Source: Dehalobacterium formicoaceticum
GTDB taxonomy: Bacteria > Bacillota > Dehalobacteriia > Dehalobacteriales > Dehalobacteriaceae
Direction: 5' to 3'
Assembly: GCF_002224645.1 (NCBI RefSeq)
Contig: NZ_CP022121.1
Location: 1,804,501 to 1,868,500, forward strand
Length of the DNA: 64,000 bases
The notes beneath the pieces are model-generated. The model was not told where the DNA came from. It saw only the letters and a list, made by a program, of their open reading frames with translations, and did not search any database. A program made the position numbers and the translations under genes. Shown here in pieces: positions 56,901 through 63,277 of the stretch; the stretch's first letter is position 1; each line of letters starts with the position of its first letter.

Positions 56901-57191
56901 GAAAAATCAAGGCTGCCCTATCCGGTGCAGGCTCTTAATGGGGAGATTGAAATCGAAAATGTGGTGTTTGCAGCTCAGGTTAAGGACCATATGGCGCTGA
57001 CCATTAAAATTGACGAAAATGAAGTGCAACTGGAAAAGAGAGATGAACTGAAAATGAGCCTGGGCGCCAGCACTGATATTTCCCTGGATACATTATTTAA
57101 ATTATCCCTGGAACCTGACCAATTGAAAAACCTTGATGGATTGACGGCCATCGTCAAGTATCATTTTAAAAAGGTTCCTGAGCTGGGATAA
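47958..57191 (+). CDS. Tc toxin TcA-type pore-forming/receptor subunit
   Basis: A 3077-residue protein with ATG behind AAGGGGGGAAC. The VRP1/SpvA-like segment is at about 310-380 (LFGDADFCQCEECDSVYSAASYYVELLQYL). A PA14-like lectin-type patch lies near 1360 (HWSGYLVPPKGENYRF), the neuraminidase-like region near 1830-2150 (RNWYPWEKMQLDIPSYDAL, ALWNHRLLVFFPQI), and a long coiled stretch near 2620-2720 (QIDKQITAQEIRINIAEQEI) corresponds to the channel helices. The TcB-binding domain ends the chain. TcA pentamers bind cells, inject the TcB-TcC cocoon's effector and form the pore. No signal peptide is seen, as usual for Tc proteins. A terminator follows. Confidence 0.92.
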   Translation: MANRIDNPKLMDLKINFFKADLKSEQQQKTFEVIFKKNEGDWPQIKADLVKLKGEEGFTPKIIQNIEFTQKLADWSHDNEELISAFQKDRKLNSMNEIALSLSKEDFIKKVEDLAPVAAKEDKKAYAVNLHRSLFAIEPTAMVVNMIKDPKVPLLNDAIGGNLTAVLEKQPDFNIKTTSVYEIIKNEENLGEIPGENRESVIKNLKILQRITALSPDTDALPVLYKANLHSALEISALPEAQFVSAMRGSGLDETMLLQIHSNAQQVRVRNEQAIMALREAGRGTGIAMIDKSMNKADAGNEMHMLEGGDQVESLEALLKDTLTKHNLSWELLFGDADFCQCEECDSVYSAASYYVELLQYLRNNNLDPNLGGEMAIKPNAKDIAGTPLEKLFQRRPDLGCLELTCKNTNTILPYVDLVNEVMENYVAFKQLKTFNVEDETSGELLAEPQHTEYQAYCILKNAVYPFTLPYHQPVDAARIYLDYLDTSRYEVIKTFRKNNESPDQDLTRFKDEELDRAADAEFLGLTMEEYVILTKECFESRALMDKLKNKSHTDDEYQQLIGVKPVCRYYGFDDDATMLGDNGLTLIKKEFLRRTGIDYLHLVELLKTAYINPHLPKGKGKRIMESLHFSYRFLQNYAAAHGLDKMAEDLVKGEKLAELAPLLKDEIGFPTGKSTLSCPKSYCAETEISDQEIIHWVKCSFEKAGRMIVIESGKGCVDGEIIIGQQGISHMTTAMAMVSRSRIIVEKCKIYLVLNNKEQEEIGSIDKNTGAVSLKDPYHDQAKSIAKDLFFVGVKGEKGCFLIIEGQLYLVMIEQKDSCDLDTALLQHLDGTPLTADEYDRIHRFIRLWKKLGWTIDETDQALAGLGGKNDGNANPEESICADCFNDECIDTGCSECPEDQPAQLLEIDSKLIHQLAAVKELLDRTGLELIKLLTFWNEISTRGERSLYQRLFLTHNVLGIDKVFKADDQGNFLGGNAKLGEHLPAVMAALNLSADDIQTVLEAALEHDGERDQLNLENLSLLYRFRLLSKVLGVKIPALIKIMTLFGQEEIFKNAHASLEFIDRWQRMEEAGFTYQQLSYIIMDKDDEKKPLAPSQKSMLLTAKNLYDGLNAIDAAHQDLKADAAINDPSLQKINILEQATGDLIRTKAGLIFDSETAEKIIGILEGTNTFITNAPKNLILSIPDSSTLQGKLKYDKSGTVQVTGILTPGELFDYQNLDHSADWVNTLTRIQKQQDKLFKELLSGIFENEKTKTAAEKTQLEEVIKSGDITKLIEEIPEGEEDPNTAPKKRAAFLAVFLPYLRQELSRRFIMESLANFSGLDLKVTDVLIAHVLKTGTPEAPIYDVFEKIKESAKPDTEHWSGYLVPPKGENYRFIVKNQDNQPTVTIDGEILDFTALEDPTNEWWSEARPLQSGKLYQLTTTGIELKNIFWKTPASTAAPIPSSALIPDFASERCAPALVMLKKAALLVSAFNLNAAEIQFLDRYKSSFDHLDFNALTLLQWLRLEAYVRLRNSLPQGEFNLLEFWKWVFDPGAEESKLSEKIAALTGWKKERIEKLIAQEHFNIHRREDYQNEINLLKLQQALKVADKTGVDIDRLFEWAVPTSHFKTCRKTAESIKFTIRAKYNQSDWEQAAKPLHDQLRNNQKEALTGYLLQQKELLDWNVIDADGLFEYFLIDVQMDACMETSRIKQAISSVQLFIQRCFLGLEEEKSGIKPDVLDRKRWDWMQRYRVWEANRKVFLYPENWIESNLRDDKSPFFKELESELLQKDINRQNVTDALKSYLYKVDEVANLEVVGLYIEMKSDEWGNKTNAPRKLHIFARTRNAPYMFYYRYFEAEERNWYPWEKMQLDIPSYDALKPDAANVGTAIKDEVDNGCYLIPALWNHRLLVFFPQIIKKTKPSSDAAGGRFETLGKDSDGIGKSKPIEYYEIKMAWSEYRNGKWTQKQVSKDAVFSNQIDNKHDLQFFKFVQIVYADKVLIDVDDFLDSDGGNKGAFVFDGTSLKTAAQVSTEAMPIDYFNQQTATGQSKRLYSWQINSSSLTRENKEIYFYDQASREKIQGLDPYLSEFNHPDTHKLLGMINIGALETFFRENLALNLDSFGPFDHDDSSITPNSYHELKRPYSLYNWELFFHTPILLANALSKGQHYEEAMKWFHFVFNPIAQGTEDTRFWQFNPFKQINSQRILDSIFNNLKPNTGDKTISEWRNKPFMPHMVARSRPVAYMKWVVMKYLDNLIAWADHLFRQDTIETINQAIQLYVYAGHILGRKPMMIPKRGKKRAETYLGLLDKWDAFGNAMVELELAAPFSNQTTLPFNVINGEIAMANIFGTASAGYFCLPNNPKLMGYWDTLADRLFKIRHCLNIEGVFRKLPLFEPPIDPALLVKAAAQGLSIESVLNDLNTPMPNYRFYYLLQKALELCSELKTLGSTLLAALEKKDNETIDQIRAKHEGGMQNLLMEIKKKQLEEAQKNLDSLTQNRLAPEAKMKYYLKLSGLDESLVPDNTADFNGIPNDIVTVDGESGLKLIPFEKEDMDKASAAADWQTGIGAVETLASVFHALPSMTVDGKPFGVGAGVIWGFPNLANATTAVGRGLKIYADHLLYQSQTAGKKGGFTRALQERVFQANLAGYELKQIDKQITAQEIRINIAEQEIKNQQQAIDNAYEAEEFIRNKYTNEELYTWIRGSLKTLYHQVYNQAYELAKKAEKTYCFERGIGSANFIQSGYFDAGRDGLLAGEQLYVGLKQLEAAYQNERGYDYEVSKQISLYQLNPLAVMQLRETGKCEFEIPEVLFDMDYPGHYKRRIKAVALSIPCIAGPYTGVNATLTLLKNKFRNTAIGGKAYEEDQEETDPRFSSYAIPINGIAASSGQNDTGMFELNFRDERYLPFEGAGVISRWRLELPKFRQFDYHSIADCVIHFRYTACEGGEKIKGEANKHLGKWLKTLQEELQETGLMSALNLKLDLPNQWHLLKNKGTVDLMIEKSRLPYPVQALNGEIEIENVVFAAQVKDHMALTIKIDENEVQLEKRDELKMSLGASTDISLDTLFKLSLEPDQLKNLDGLTAIVKYHFKKVPELG

Positions 57192-57221
57192 GATTATTTA
57201 ACCTGTTTACCGGCGCCAAAA

Positions 57222-57250
57222 AATGCCAACAAAGCAAATTTGTTGGCATT
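57222..57250 (+). terminator. Terminator of the Tc toxin operon
   Basis: AATGCCAACAAA pairs with TTTGTTGGCATT around a 5-base loop, followed by CTTTTCTT. Confidence 0.8.
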
Positions 57251-57404
57251 CTTTTCTTGATGTAAAGCAATTAATAACCGCCTGACTCCTTGTGAAGCAC
57301 GGCGGTTTCGTGATAAGATAGCAGAGATAGAAATGATAGAAGTGATGGAAATGTTAGAAGTAATTGAAAGATAAAAGTATTTAAAAAGCGGGAGAATAAT
57401 TTTA

Positions 57405-57854
57405 ATGTTGATGCTAATATTGATCACGGGCGGGGTATTGATCCTGGACCAGATCACCAAGTACCTGGCCCAGACTTATCTCATGGAAGTGGGGAGCATA
57501 CCCCTGATTTTAGATGTTTTTCATCTTACTTATGTGGAGAATACCGGGGCCGCCTTTAGCCTTTTAACGGGGAAAATTAGTTTTTTTATTATCATAACGG
57601 CACTTGCCTTAGCGGTATCTCTCTATGTTTATTTCCGGGTGGATCAAAAATGGGTCTTGCTCCGTTTCGGTCTAGCCCTGGTTATGGGCGGTGCTTTGGG
57701 TAATCTCCTGGATCGCATGCGCCACGGCTATGTGGTGGACTTTTTTGATTTTCGCGTTTTTCCTGTTTTTAATGTAGCTGATAGTGCCATTGTCCTGGGG
57801 GCGGTTTTGATCGCCTGGGTTGTGCTTAAGAATGATATTAGTTTTAAAAAATAA
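57405..57854 (+). CDS. lspA: Signal peptidase II (lipoprotein signal peptidase)
   Basis: A 149-residue membrane protein with four helices. ENTGAAFSLL, GGALGNLLDRMRHGYVVDF and FPVFNVADSAIVLG are family signatures; the two catalytic aspartates are in GNLLDR and NVADS. It cleaves prolipoproteins at the lipid-modified Cys at the membrane. ATG behind GCGGGAGA. It is followed by rluD, the usual Firmicute order, but the genes normally upstream (zinc-finger protein, DUF5665) are 38 kb away. Confidence 0.95.
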   Translation: MLMLILITGGVLILDQITKYLAQTYLMEVGSIPLILDVFHLTYVENTGAAFSLLTGKISFFIIITALALAVSLYVYFRVDQKWVLLRFGLALVMGGALGNLLDRMRHGYVVDFFDFRVFPVFNVADSAIVLGAVLIAWVVLKNDISFKK

Positions 57855-57918
57855 TAGCTTGTTCAAAGAATAAATAAAACAAGAAGATCCAAAAATTTAA
57901 AAAAACAGGTGATATAAC

Positions 57919-58851
57919 TTGGCAGCAACAGAAGGAAAAAATGTGACCTTTACGGTAGATGAAGAACATGCCGCAAAACGTCTGGATCTTGTATTGACAA
58001 AGCTTCAGCCCGGCCTTTCCCGTTCCCGGATCCAAAAATTGATTAAGGACGGGGATGTTTTTGTTAACGGGCAGACGGTCAAGGCGAATTTTTGCCCGGC
58101 CCGGGGGGATGAAATTTCTCTTAATATCCCAGAACCCAAGGAATTAGAGGTAAAGGCCGAAAAAATTCCTTTTCAAGTAGTTTATGAGGACGAGGATCTG
58201 ATGGTGGTGAATAAGCCCCAGGGCATGGTGGTGCATCCCGCCGCAGGTAATTATGAAGGCACCCTGGTCAATGCCCTCCTTTATTATTGCCAGGATCTCT
58301 CGGGGATAAATGGGGTGATCCGGCCGGGGATCGTACACCGGATCGATAAGGATACCTCGGGGCTTTTGCTGGTGGCAAAAAACGATTTCGCCCATGTGGG
58401 ATTGGCTCGTCAAATCAAAGACCATTCCTTGACCCGCATCTACTATGCTCTGGTGCACGGTTCTGTAGCCGAACCGGCCGGTGTGATCGATGCTCCCATC
58501 GGGCGCCATCCGGTACAGAGAAAAAAGATGGCTGTGGTCATGAAGAATTCCAAGCCCGCCGTCACCCATTATCGGGTTTTGGAGCGTTTTCATGATTATT
58601 CCCTGATGGAAGCCAGACTGGAAACCGGACGTACCCATCAAATCAGGGTACATATGAGTTACCTAGGCTATCCGGTGGTGGGGGATCCCCTTTACGGTCC
58701 CCGCAAAGGTAATTTTGGCCTTACGGGTCAGGCCCTCCACGCGGCGGTCATCGGCTTTCATCATCCCCGCACCGGGGAATATTTAGAATTTGCAGCGCCT
58801 TTACCGGATTATTTTGAAGATTTATTACTGACATTAAGAAAGGAAGCATAG
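57919..58851 (+). CDS. rluD: RluD-family ribosomal large subunit pseudouridine synthase
   Basis: A 310-residue protein with a TTG start behind ACAGGTGATATA. An S4 RNA-binding domain (KRLDLVLTKLQPGLSRSRIQKLI, about 15-75) is followed by the RluA-type catalytic domain with IVHRIDKDTSGLLLVAK; the Asp in RxDxxTSG is catalytic. It makes pseudouridines in 23S rRNA helix 69. In many Firmicutes pyrR and uraA follow directly; here a toxin-antitoxin pair and a secreted-protein cluster intervene and pyrR is missing. Confidence 0.93.
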   Translation: MAATEGKNVTFTVDEEHAAKRLDLVLTKLQPGLSRSRIQKLIKDGDVFVNGQTVKANFCPARGDEISLNIPEPKELEVKAEKIPFQVVYEDEDLMVVNKPQGMVVHPAAGNYEGTLVNALLYYCQDLSGINGVIRPGIVHRIDKDTSGLLLVAKNDFAHVGLARQIKDHSLTRIYYALVHGSVAEPAGVIDAPIGRHPVQRKKMAVVMKNSKPAVTHYRVLERFHDYSLMEARLETGRTHQIRVHMSYLGYPVVGDPLYGPRKGNFGLTGQALHAAVIGFHHPRTGEYLEFAAPLPDYFEDLLLTLRKEA

Positions 58852-58874
58852 TTAAGGAGACTAAGAAGATAGAC

Positions 58875-58903
58875 TTTTCAACGGACACATGAGATAGTAT
58901 AAT
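58875..58903 (+). promoter_or_regulatory. Probable promoter of the second toxin-antitoxin pair
   Basis: TTTTCA (58875-58880), 17-base spacer, TATAAT (58898-58903). A second TATAAT-like string overlaps a CATAT/ATATG palindrome downstream. Confidence 0.45.
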
Positions 58904-58954
58904 AAGCATATAATATGATTACAAAATTACTCTTTCATGGAGGTGAGTCTGATG

Positions 58955-59239
58955 ATGAATATACGACCTTCCGCAGCAATCCGTAAAAACTATAACGAGA
59001 TATCTGAACTCTGCAAGCGTACAGGAGAACCTGTCTTTCTGACGAAGAATGGAACCGGCGACCTTGTAGTGATGGATGTGGAGGCATTTGCAAGACGCGA
59101 AAGCATGCTGAAGCTCAGGGAAACGCTGCTGCGCTCAGAGGAAGAAAGGATTGCCGGCAAACCGGGGCACTCTATTGATGAATCGGCAAAAATGATGAGC
59201 CGGGCAATTCGGGAGGTTACGGATGCCAAACGAGGGTAG
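58955..59239 (+). CDS. Phd/YefM-family antitoxin (second pair)
   Basis: A 94-residue protein; ATG 58955 sits 8 bases after GGAGGTGA (58952 also possible). MNIRPSAAIRKNYNEISELC and EPVFLTKNGTGDLVVMDVEAFARRE match the Phd fold and align closely with the antitoxin at 31506. The C-terminal tail differs (GHSIDESAKMMSRAIREV). It overlaps the toxin start by 17 bases. Confidence 0.88.
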   Translation: MNIRPSAAIRKNYNEISELCKRTGEPVFLTKNGTGDLVVMDVEAFARRESMLKLRETLLRSEEERIAGKPGHSIDESAKMMSRAIREVTDAKRG

Positions 59240-59540
59240 GCGATATACCGTTACGATTCAGGATCCGGCCGCCGAAATGCTTGTGCATCACGCACGTTTT
59301 CTTGCTCAGGTCAGCGAAACGGCTGCGAACCGCTTGGTTACGGAATTCATCAAGCAGGCAAAAACATTGGAAACCATGCCGGAACGCTGCCCTTGGGTAA
59401 TTGACCCGCTGATACCCGAACACAAATACAGGAAGCTGCTCTTTGAAAAGCACTATATGCTGCTTTTTCAGGTTGTTGGTGAAAATGTGTTTGTTGGCGC
59501 GATGGTAGATTGTCAGCAAAACTACGCCTGGCTACTGTAA
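59223..59540 (+). CDS. RelE/ParE-family toxin (second pair)
   Basis: A 105-residue protein starting inside the antitoxin gene. PAAEMLVHHARFLAQVSETAANRLVTEF and KYRKLLFEKHYMLLFQVVGENVFVGAMVDCQQNY are RelE/ParE-like. It differs widely from the toxin at 31759, so the two systems are paralogous modules with distinct toxin partners rather than one recent copy. It sits exactly in the gap between rluD and uraA where pyrR is expected. Confidence 0.85.
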   Translation: MPNEGRRYTVTIQDPAAEMLVHHARFLAQVSETAANRLVTEFIKQAKTLETMPERCPWVIDPLIPEHKYRKLLFEKHYMLLFQVVGENVFVGAMVDCQQNYAWLL

Positions 59541-59681
59541 AATTGAAAACAATATTATCGCTAACCGTTTTTGGGGGCTAGCAAGTTACGGCCATAATAG
59601 CCAGAGATATGAACATGACCAAGACAATAAAAAATTAACTCGATTTATGAAACACCATATCAACTCCTTTTATCTTATTAT

Positions 59682-59726
59682 AACGACTTCGAACCCTTAA
59701 AAAAGGGCCCGAAATCGTTATTTTTA
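59682..59726. terminator. Bidirectional terminator between convergent genes
   Basis: AACGACTTCGAACCCTT pairs with AAGGGCCCGAAATCGTT and is followed by ATTTTTA. It lies between the toxin gene (+) and the secreted-protein cluster (-). Confidence 0.7.
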
Positions 59727-59732
59727 GATTAC

Positions 59733-59948
59733 TTAATAGTTTTCACCTTGACTCTCGATACCTATGACACTAGCTTTGATAAAGAAGGTCACATAAGGAT
59801 TGACACATATTCCTGTACCGGGCGGCTGCATGTATGGATAGTAGTATTGACCTTTTCTTAAGTATTTCCACGTCTTATCTCCATCATATTGATTTGGACC
59901 GGGGGATTGAATAATACCATTATCCTGAAACTGCGTACTGGTTGCCTT
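59733..59948 (-). pseudogene. C-terminal fragment of a small secreted-protein-type gene
   Basis: An open minus frame of 71 codons encodes KATSTQFQDNGIIQSPGPNQ..., ends NPYVTFFIKASVIGIESQGENY-TAA, but has no start or ribosome site; a TGA lies just before it. The composition looks like a real protein end, similar in style to the three secreted proteins next to it. Best read as a decayed last gene of that cluster. Confidence 0.5.
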
Positions 59949-59958
59949 TCAACTAATA

Positions 59959-60447
59959 TTAATTTGTCGTTATAGCTAATATTGGCTGACCTTTCCTTAT
60001 TTCCTTTCCGGTTTCCCATTGATTATTTGTGTTTTTACTAGCTTTTAAGCAGATGTTATTTCCATCTTTATCCTTGAACATAAACAAAATTTCCTTGCCA
60101 TCGTTTTTTGCTAAGATGACGGGTTCAAGGGAGCCAATTGTATGTTGATTCATAAAATCATAGACCAGAATATCCCATAGTTTTGTACTGTCTAGATTAT
60201 CAATTGCGACAATTTTTCCATTCACTAAATCACCTATATCCTCTGGTCCACATTTAATATAGTTATTTTTATCAATCTCATAGGTCTTCACAATATCTTC
60301 GTAGCCAATAGATAGTCTTTCATTTACTTTAGCGATATGCTTTTGAGCTTGGACATCCAGGTTTGTTGAGTTATTGGCATAAGTTGCGATACTAGCTGAA
60401 AATATTAACAAAACCAAAACAGATAAAACAATCATCCGCTTTTTCAT
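59959..60447 (-). CDS. Small secreted protein, family not recognised
   Basis: A 162-residue protein with an N-terminal signal peptide (KKRMIVLSVLVLLIFSASIATYA). The mature part is mixed alpha/beta and polar, with IDKNNYIKCGPEDIGDLVNGKIVAI and KEILFMFKDKDGN. No catalytic motif is visible. It is the third gene of a minus-strand cluster (61399 to 59733) of small exported proteins inserted between rluD and uraA. Confidence 0.75.
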   Translation of the reverse strand: MKKRMIVLSVLVLLIFSASIATYANNSTNLDVQAQKHIAKVNERLSIGYEDIVKTYEIDKNNYIKCGPEDIGDLVNGKIVAIDNLDSTKLWDILVYDFMNQHTIGSLEPVILAKNDGKEILFMFKDKDGNNICLKASKNTNNQWETGKEIRKGQPILAITTN

Positions 60448-60465
60448 CAGTTATTCCCCCCTAAT

Positions 60466-60831
60466 TTAGAAATTGAAATAATCACTAGCTGAACTATTAT
60501 CTGTTAAACTCCCAGTTGCATCATACGCAGAATGAAAACCAACTGTCTTGTACAGCCCCATGCCAGAAGGCCTTATTACTTGCAAGGAAGCAGTACTATC
60601 ATAAGCTTTACGTTCCGATTGGTTGTAAAAAAGAACGCCATCCTTATAGAAATCGCCCTTGACATAAACACTGTATACCATATTTGAGGTTTCAGTGTTT
60701 GCTCTCATCATGACGCTTGATACATACGAGTTGCCCTTCATGGTAAAACTGACAGCAAATGCAACTGCACTTAAAGAAACCATTAAAATACCGGTAAGAA
60801 TAATGATTTTAGTCAGTACAGACTTTTTCAT
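60466..60831 (-). CDS. Small secreted protein, family not recognised
   Basis: A 121-residue protein with a clear signal peptide (KIIILTGILMVSLSAVAFA) and a small beta-rich mature domain (KGNSYVSSVMMRANTETSNMVYSVYVKGDFY). It ends SASDYFNF. It follows the 60962 gene by about 130 bases on the same strand. Possibly a surface or biofilm-type protein; this is a guess from composition only. Confidence 0.75.
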   Translation of the reverse strand: MKKSVLTKIIILTGILMVSLSAVAFAVSFTMKGNSYVSSVMMRANTETSNMVYSVYVKGDFYKDGVLFYNQSERKAYDSTASLQVIRPSGMGLYKTVGFHSAYDATGSLTDNSSASDYFNF

Positions 60832-60961
60832 TTAAATCCCGCCAACATTATTTCTTTATTCATCAATATAACGTATTTAAGTTCATTCCTCTATCCCATA
60901 ACTAACTCTACACCCTCATAAGCACCACCTCCGTTTACTAAATAAACTGAAATTGCAGAGT

Positions 60962-61399
60962 TTAGTAAGTCCATTCAGAAGAACATGCCGAAGCATTATC
61001 TATCAATTTACCACTGGAATTATAAACTTTAGCAGTTGTTTTTACACAATACTTACCTCTAATTACATACCAATTTTTTTGTATCGATGCTCCAGAATAA
61101 CCCGAACCACTATTTGTCCAAAACTTAATTGTTTCATAGGATTGACTGCTACTGTTCCATTTCTGCAGTTCAGCTAAAAGATCGGTGGAATAACTACTAT
61201 CAGAGAGGGTTACAAGCCCACTGCATGTAGCTAAACCACTTGAATCGATTTTTATACCTGCATATAAATAGTTTATGCCTATATAGAATGGAGTGATTTG
61301 CCTAAAATTGCTTTCTGAATTATCTGCGGCAAAAGCAGCAGGGGTAAAAACGAAGCACATTATAACTAAACACGCTAACGACTTAAACCATTTTTTCAT
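60962..61399 (-). CDS. Small secreted protein resembling DUF6147
   Basis: A 145-residue protein with a signal peptide (SLACLVIMCFVFTPAAFAA). The mature part has paired cysteines (ATCSGLVTL, GKYCVKTTAKVYN, SACSSEWTY) and a repeated beta-strand style typical of DUF6147-like clostridial exported proteins. First gene of its cluster; the shared upstream element (61579-61645) precedes it by about 180 bases. Confidence 0.72.
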   Translation of the reverse strand: MKKWFKSLACLVIMCFVFTPAAFAADNSESNFRQITPFYIGINYLYAGIKIDSSGLATCSGLVTLSDSSYSTDLLAELQKWNSSSQSYETIKFWTNSGSGYSGASIQKNWYVIRGKYCVKTTAKVYNSSGKLIDNASACSSEWTY

Positions 61400-61578
61400 A
61401 TAAAACCTCCCGTAAACATCCCATTATATGCTTTCATTTAAAAAGACACACACAGGAGGCTTTTCAATATGCTGCCTAATAATAAAATCATATTAATCAA
61501 TCACCCTTTATTAACATAATGGGTCATTCTTCGTTTCTTCGACTTCTTAAATTTTAACTTAAAGGCTAGGGTCAACAG

Positions 61579-61645
61579 ATTTCTGCATATTTTTGGATAT
61601 TATGTCTTAGACGCATCAAAGATTTGTTTTGTTTCCAGCCTGAAC
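61579..61645 (-). promoter_or_regulatory. Shared upstream element, copy 2
   Basis: Matches 38334-38400 with about one change in seven. The palindrome is less perfect here (TCTTAGA-CGCA-TCAAAGA). Located upstream of the minus-strand secreted-protein cluster. Confidence 0.5.
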
Positions 61646-61733
61646 ACATTTCTTTGCATTCTTTTGGACTCCTTGTGCAAGATAGTGGTTTTGTGAAAGG
61701 AATACATGCCCAAAGGACCAGGCAAAATCCTGA

Positions 61734-61762
61734 TTGACTTCATATTTGTTTTCCAGTAGAAT
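61734..61762 (+). promoter_or_regulatory. Promoter of the uraA leader
   Basis: TTGACT (61734-61739), 17-base spacer, TAGAAT (61757-61762). Transcription would start about 61769, just before the PyrR-binding loop. Confidence 0.7.
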
Positions 61763-61780
61763 TAAACCGACAAAAAGCGA

Positions 61781-61876
61781 CCTTTATGATAGTCCGGAGA
61801 GACTACAAAGGAAGATGCACCCACTCCTGATCGGTGTATATTTAAGCCTGCTCAGCTCTCGGCAGCAGGCTTTTTT
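61781..61876 (+). promoter_or_regulatory. PyrR-dependent attenuator leader
   Basis: The anti-antiterminator stem-loop CCTTT...AGTCCGGAGAGACT...AAAGG (61781-61811) carries the CNGAGAG loop of PyrR-binding RNA. A terminator AGCCTGCT/AGCAGGCT followed by six T lies at 61845-61876. UMP-bound PyrR stabilises the first loop and so lets the terminator form. It controls uraA and pyrK. No pyrR gene lies in the window. Confidence 0.82.
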
Positions 61877-61955
61877 ATGATCAAAATCGTTTTTCAATCC
61901 TGATCATGCCCCGGGTCAGGGTTAAAAAAAATAAATTGCAAAATGGAGGTTTTCG

Positions 61956-63242
61956 ATGAGCAAGCAAATTATTCCGATTGAAGCCAAGCTGCCTTTCTCA
62001 AGGGCTTTTCCCCTGGCTCTGCAGCATGTTTTTGCCATGTTCGGCGCCACCGTACTGGTACCTTTTCTCACCGGATTATCACCGGCGGTCGCTCTTTTTA
62101 CCTCGGGGATCGGTACCCTGATCTTCCATTTTTTCACCAAGGGTAAGGTTCCGGCTTATTTAGGATCCTCATTTGCCTTTATCGCGCCCCTGTTTTTGTT
62201 TGTCACGGAGAAACATTCTTTGGGACAAGCCATGGGCGGCGCCATGATTGCCGGAATTGTCTATCTTATTGTTTATTTACTGATTAAGGCTTTTGGCACA
62301 GATTTTATTCACCGTATTGCACCCAGTGTAGTGGTAGGGCCTGTTGTGATCATTATCGGATTGGCCCTGGCCCAGACTGCTGTGGGCGGCATGGCTTCCA
62401 CCAACTGGGTGGTGGCAATTTTCACCCTGGCGATTACGGTGTTTTACAGCATTTTGGGGCGAGGCATGTTTGAAGTGATCCCCATTCTGATGGGTATTCT
62501 TTCCGGTTATCTATTTGCCCTGGTCATCCAATACGGCGGTTTTCTACCCAAGCTTCAGGAACTGGGTCTGGCCGGCCCCGATCAGCTGATCAATGTGACA
62601 CCGATTATTATTGCGGACTGGTTCTCAAATCCTACCTCGGCATATGCCCAGGATTTTGCCGGACAGCTCTTTTCTTTTGCCGGTTTTCATCTTCCAATCC
62701 CGGAATTTACGGCAGTAGCGGTGCTGGCCATTGCGCCCGTTGCTTTTGTCACCATCATCGAAGATCTGGGACATATTTTTGTCATCGGTAATGTGACGGA
62801 AAAGGATCTGATCAAGGATCCCGGATTCGACCGGGTACTGATGGGGAACGGTCTGGCTACGATCGTGGCGTCCATCTTTGGGGGACCACCCAGCACAACC
62901 TACGGGGAAAATATTGGGGTCTTGGCAATCACCAAGGTATATAGTTCCTGGGTAATTCGTATCTCGGCCATCATCGCTATTTCTTTGAGCTTTGTGGGCA
63001 AGCTGGCTGCTGCCCTCAGCACCATCCCCACCTCTGTTATGGGCGGGATTTGCATCCTGCTCTTCGGGATGATTGCTGCCGCCGGGATTCGCACCATGAT
63101 TGAAGCAAAAACAGACTTATCTTCTACCCGCAATCTGATCATTGTGGCGGTGATTTTGATTCTGGGCGTAGGGACAGGCAAAGTCGGTTATGCTACCCTG
63201 GCCGGTATTTTTCTGAATTTAGTTTTACCGGAGAAATCATAA
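61956..63242 (+). CDS. uraA: Uracil/xanthine permease (NCS2 family)
   Basis: A 428-residue protein with about 14 hydrophobic segments; ATG behind [31 protein letters not shown] and [42 protein letters not shown] are NCS2 signatures. The PyrR leader upstream and pyrK downstream indicate uracil uptake in the pyrimidine regulon (UraA/PyrP) rather than a xanthine carrier for the molybdenum hydroxylase system. It imports uracil with a proton. Confidence 0.92.
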   Translation: MSKQIIPIEAKLPFSRAFPLALQHVFAMFGATVLVPFLTGLSPAVALFTSGIGTLIFHFFTKGKVPAYLGSSFAFIAPLFLFVTEKHSLGQAMGGAMIAGIVYLIVYLLIKAFGTDFIHRIAPSVVVGPVVIIIGLALAQTAVGGMASTNWVVAIFTLAITVFYSILGRGMFEVIPILMGILSGYLFALVIQYGGFLPKLQELGLAGPDQLINVTPIIIADWFSNPTSAYAQDFAGQLFSFAGFHLPIPEFTAVAVLAIAPVAFVTIIEDLGHIFVIGNVTEKDLIKDPGFDRVLMGNGLATIVASIFGGPPSTTYGENIGVLAITKVYSSWVIRISAIIAISLSFVGKLAAALSTIPTSVMGGICILLFGMIAAAGIRTMIEAKTDLSSTRNLIIVAVILILGVGTGKVGYATLAGIFLNLVLPEKS

Positions 63243-63277
63243 AGTGAATACTAATTAAAACTGAGAGGAATGGTGAA

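Noticed and set aside
59560-59660. Minus-strand tiny frame MVFHKSS then stop, continuing as a hydrophobic stretch
   Set aside because: Interrupted by TAA, which is not recoded here, and too short to support a gene.
59733-59951. UGA before the fragment at 59948 as a possible selenocysteine codon
   Set aside because: No start codon with a ribosome site lies upstream in that frame and no SECIS-like hairpin was seen at the right distance.
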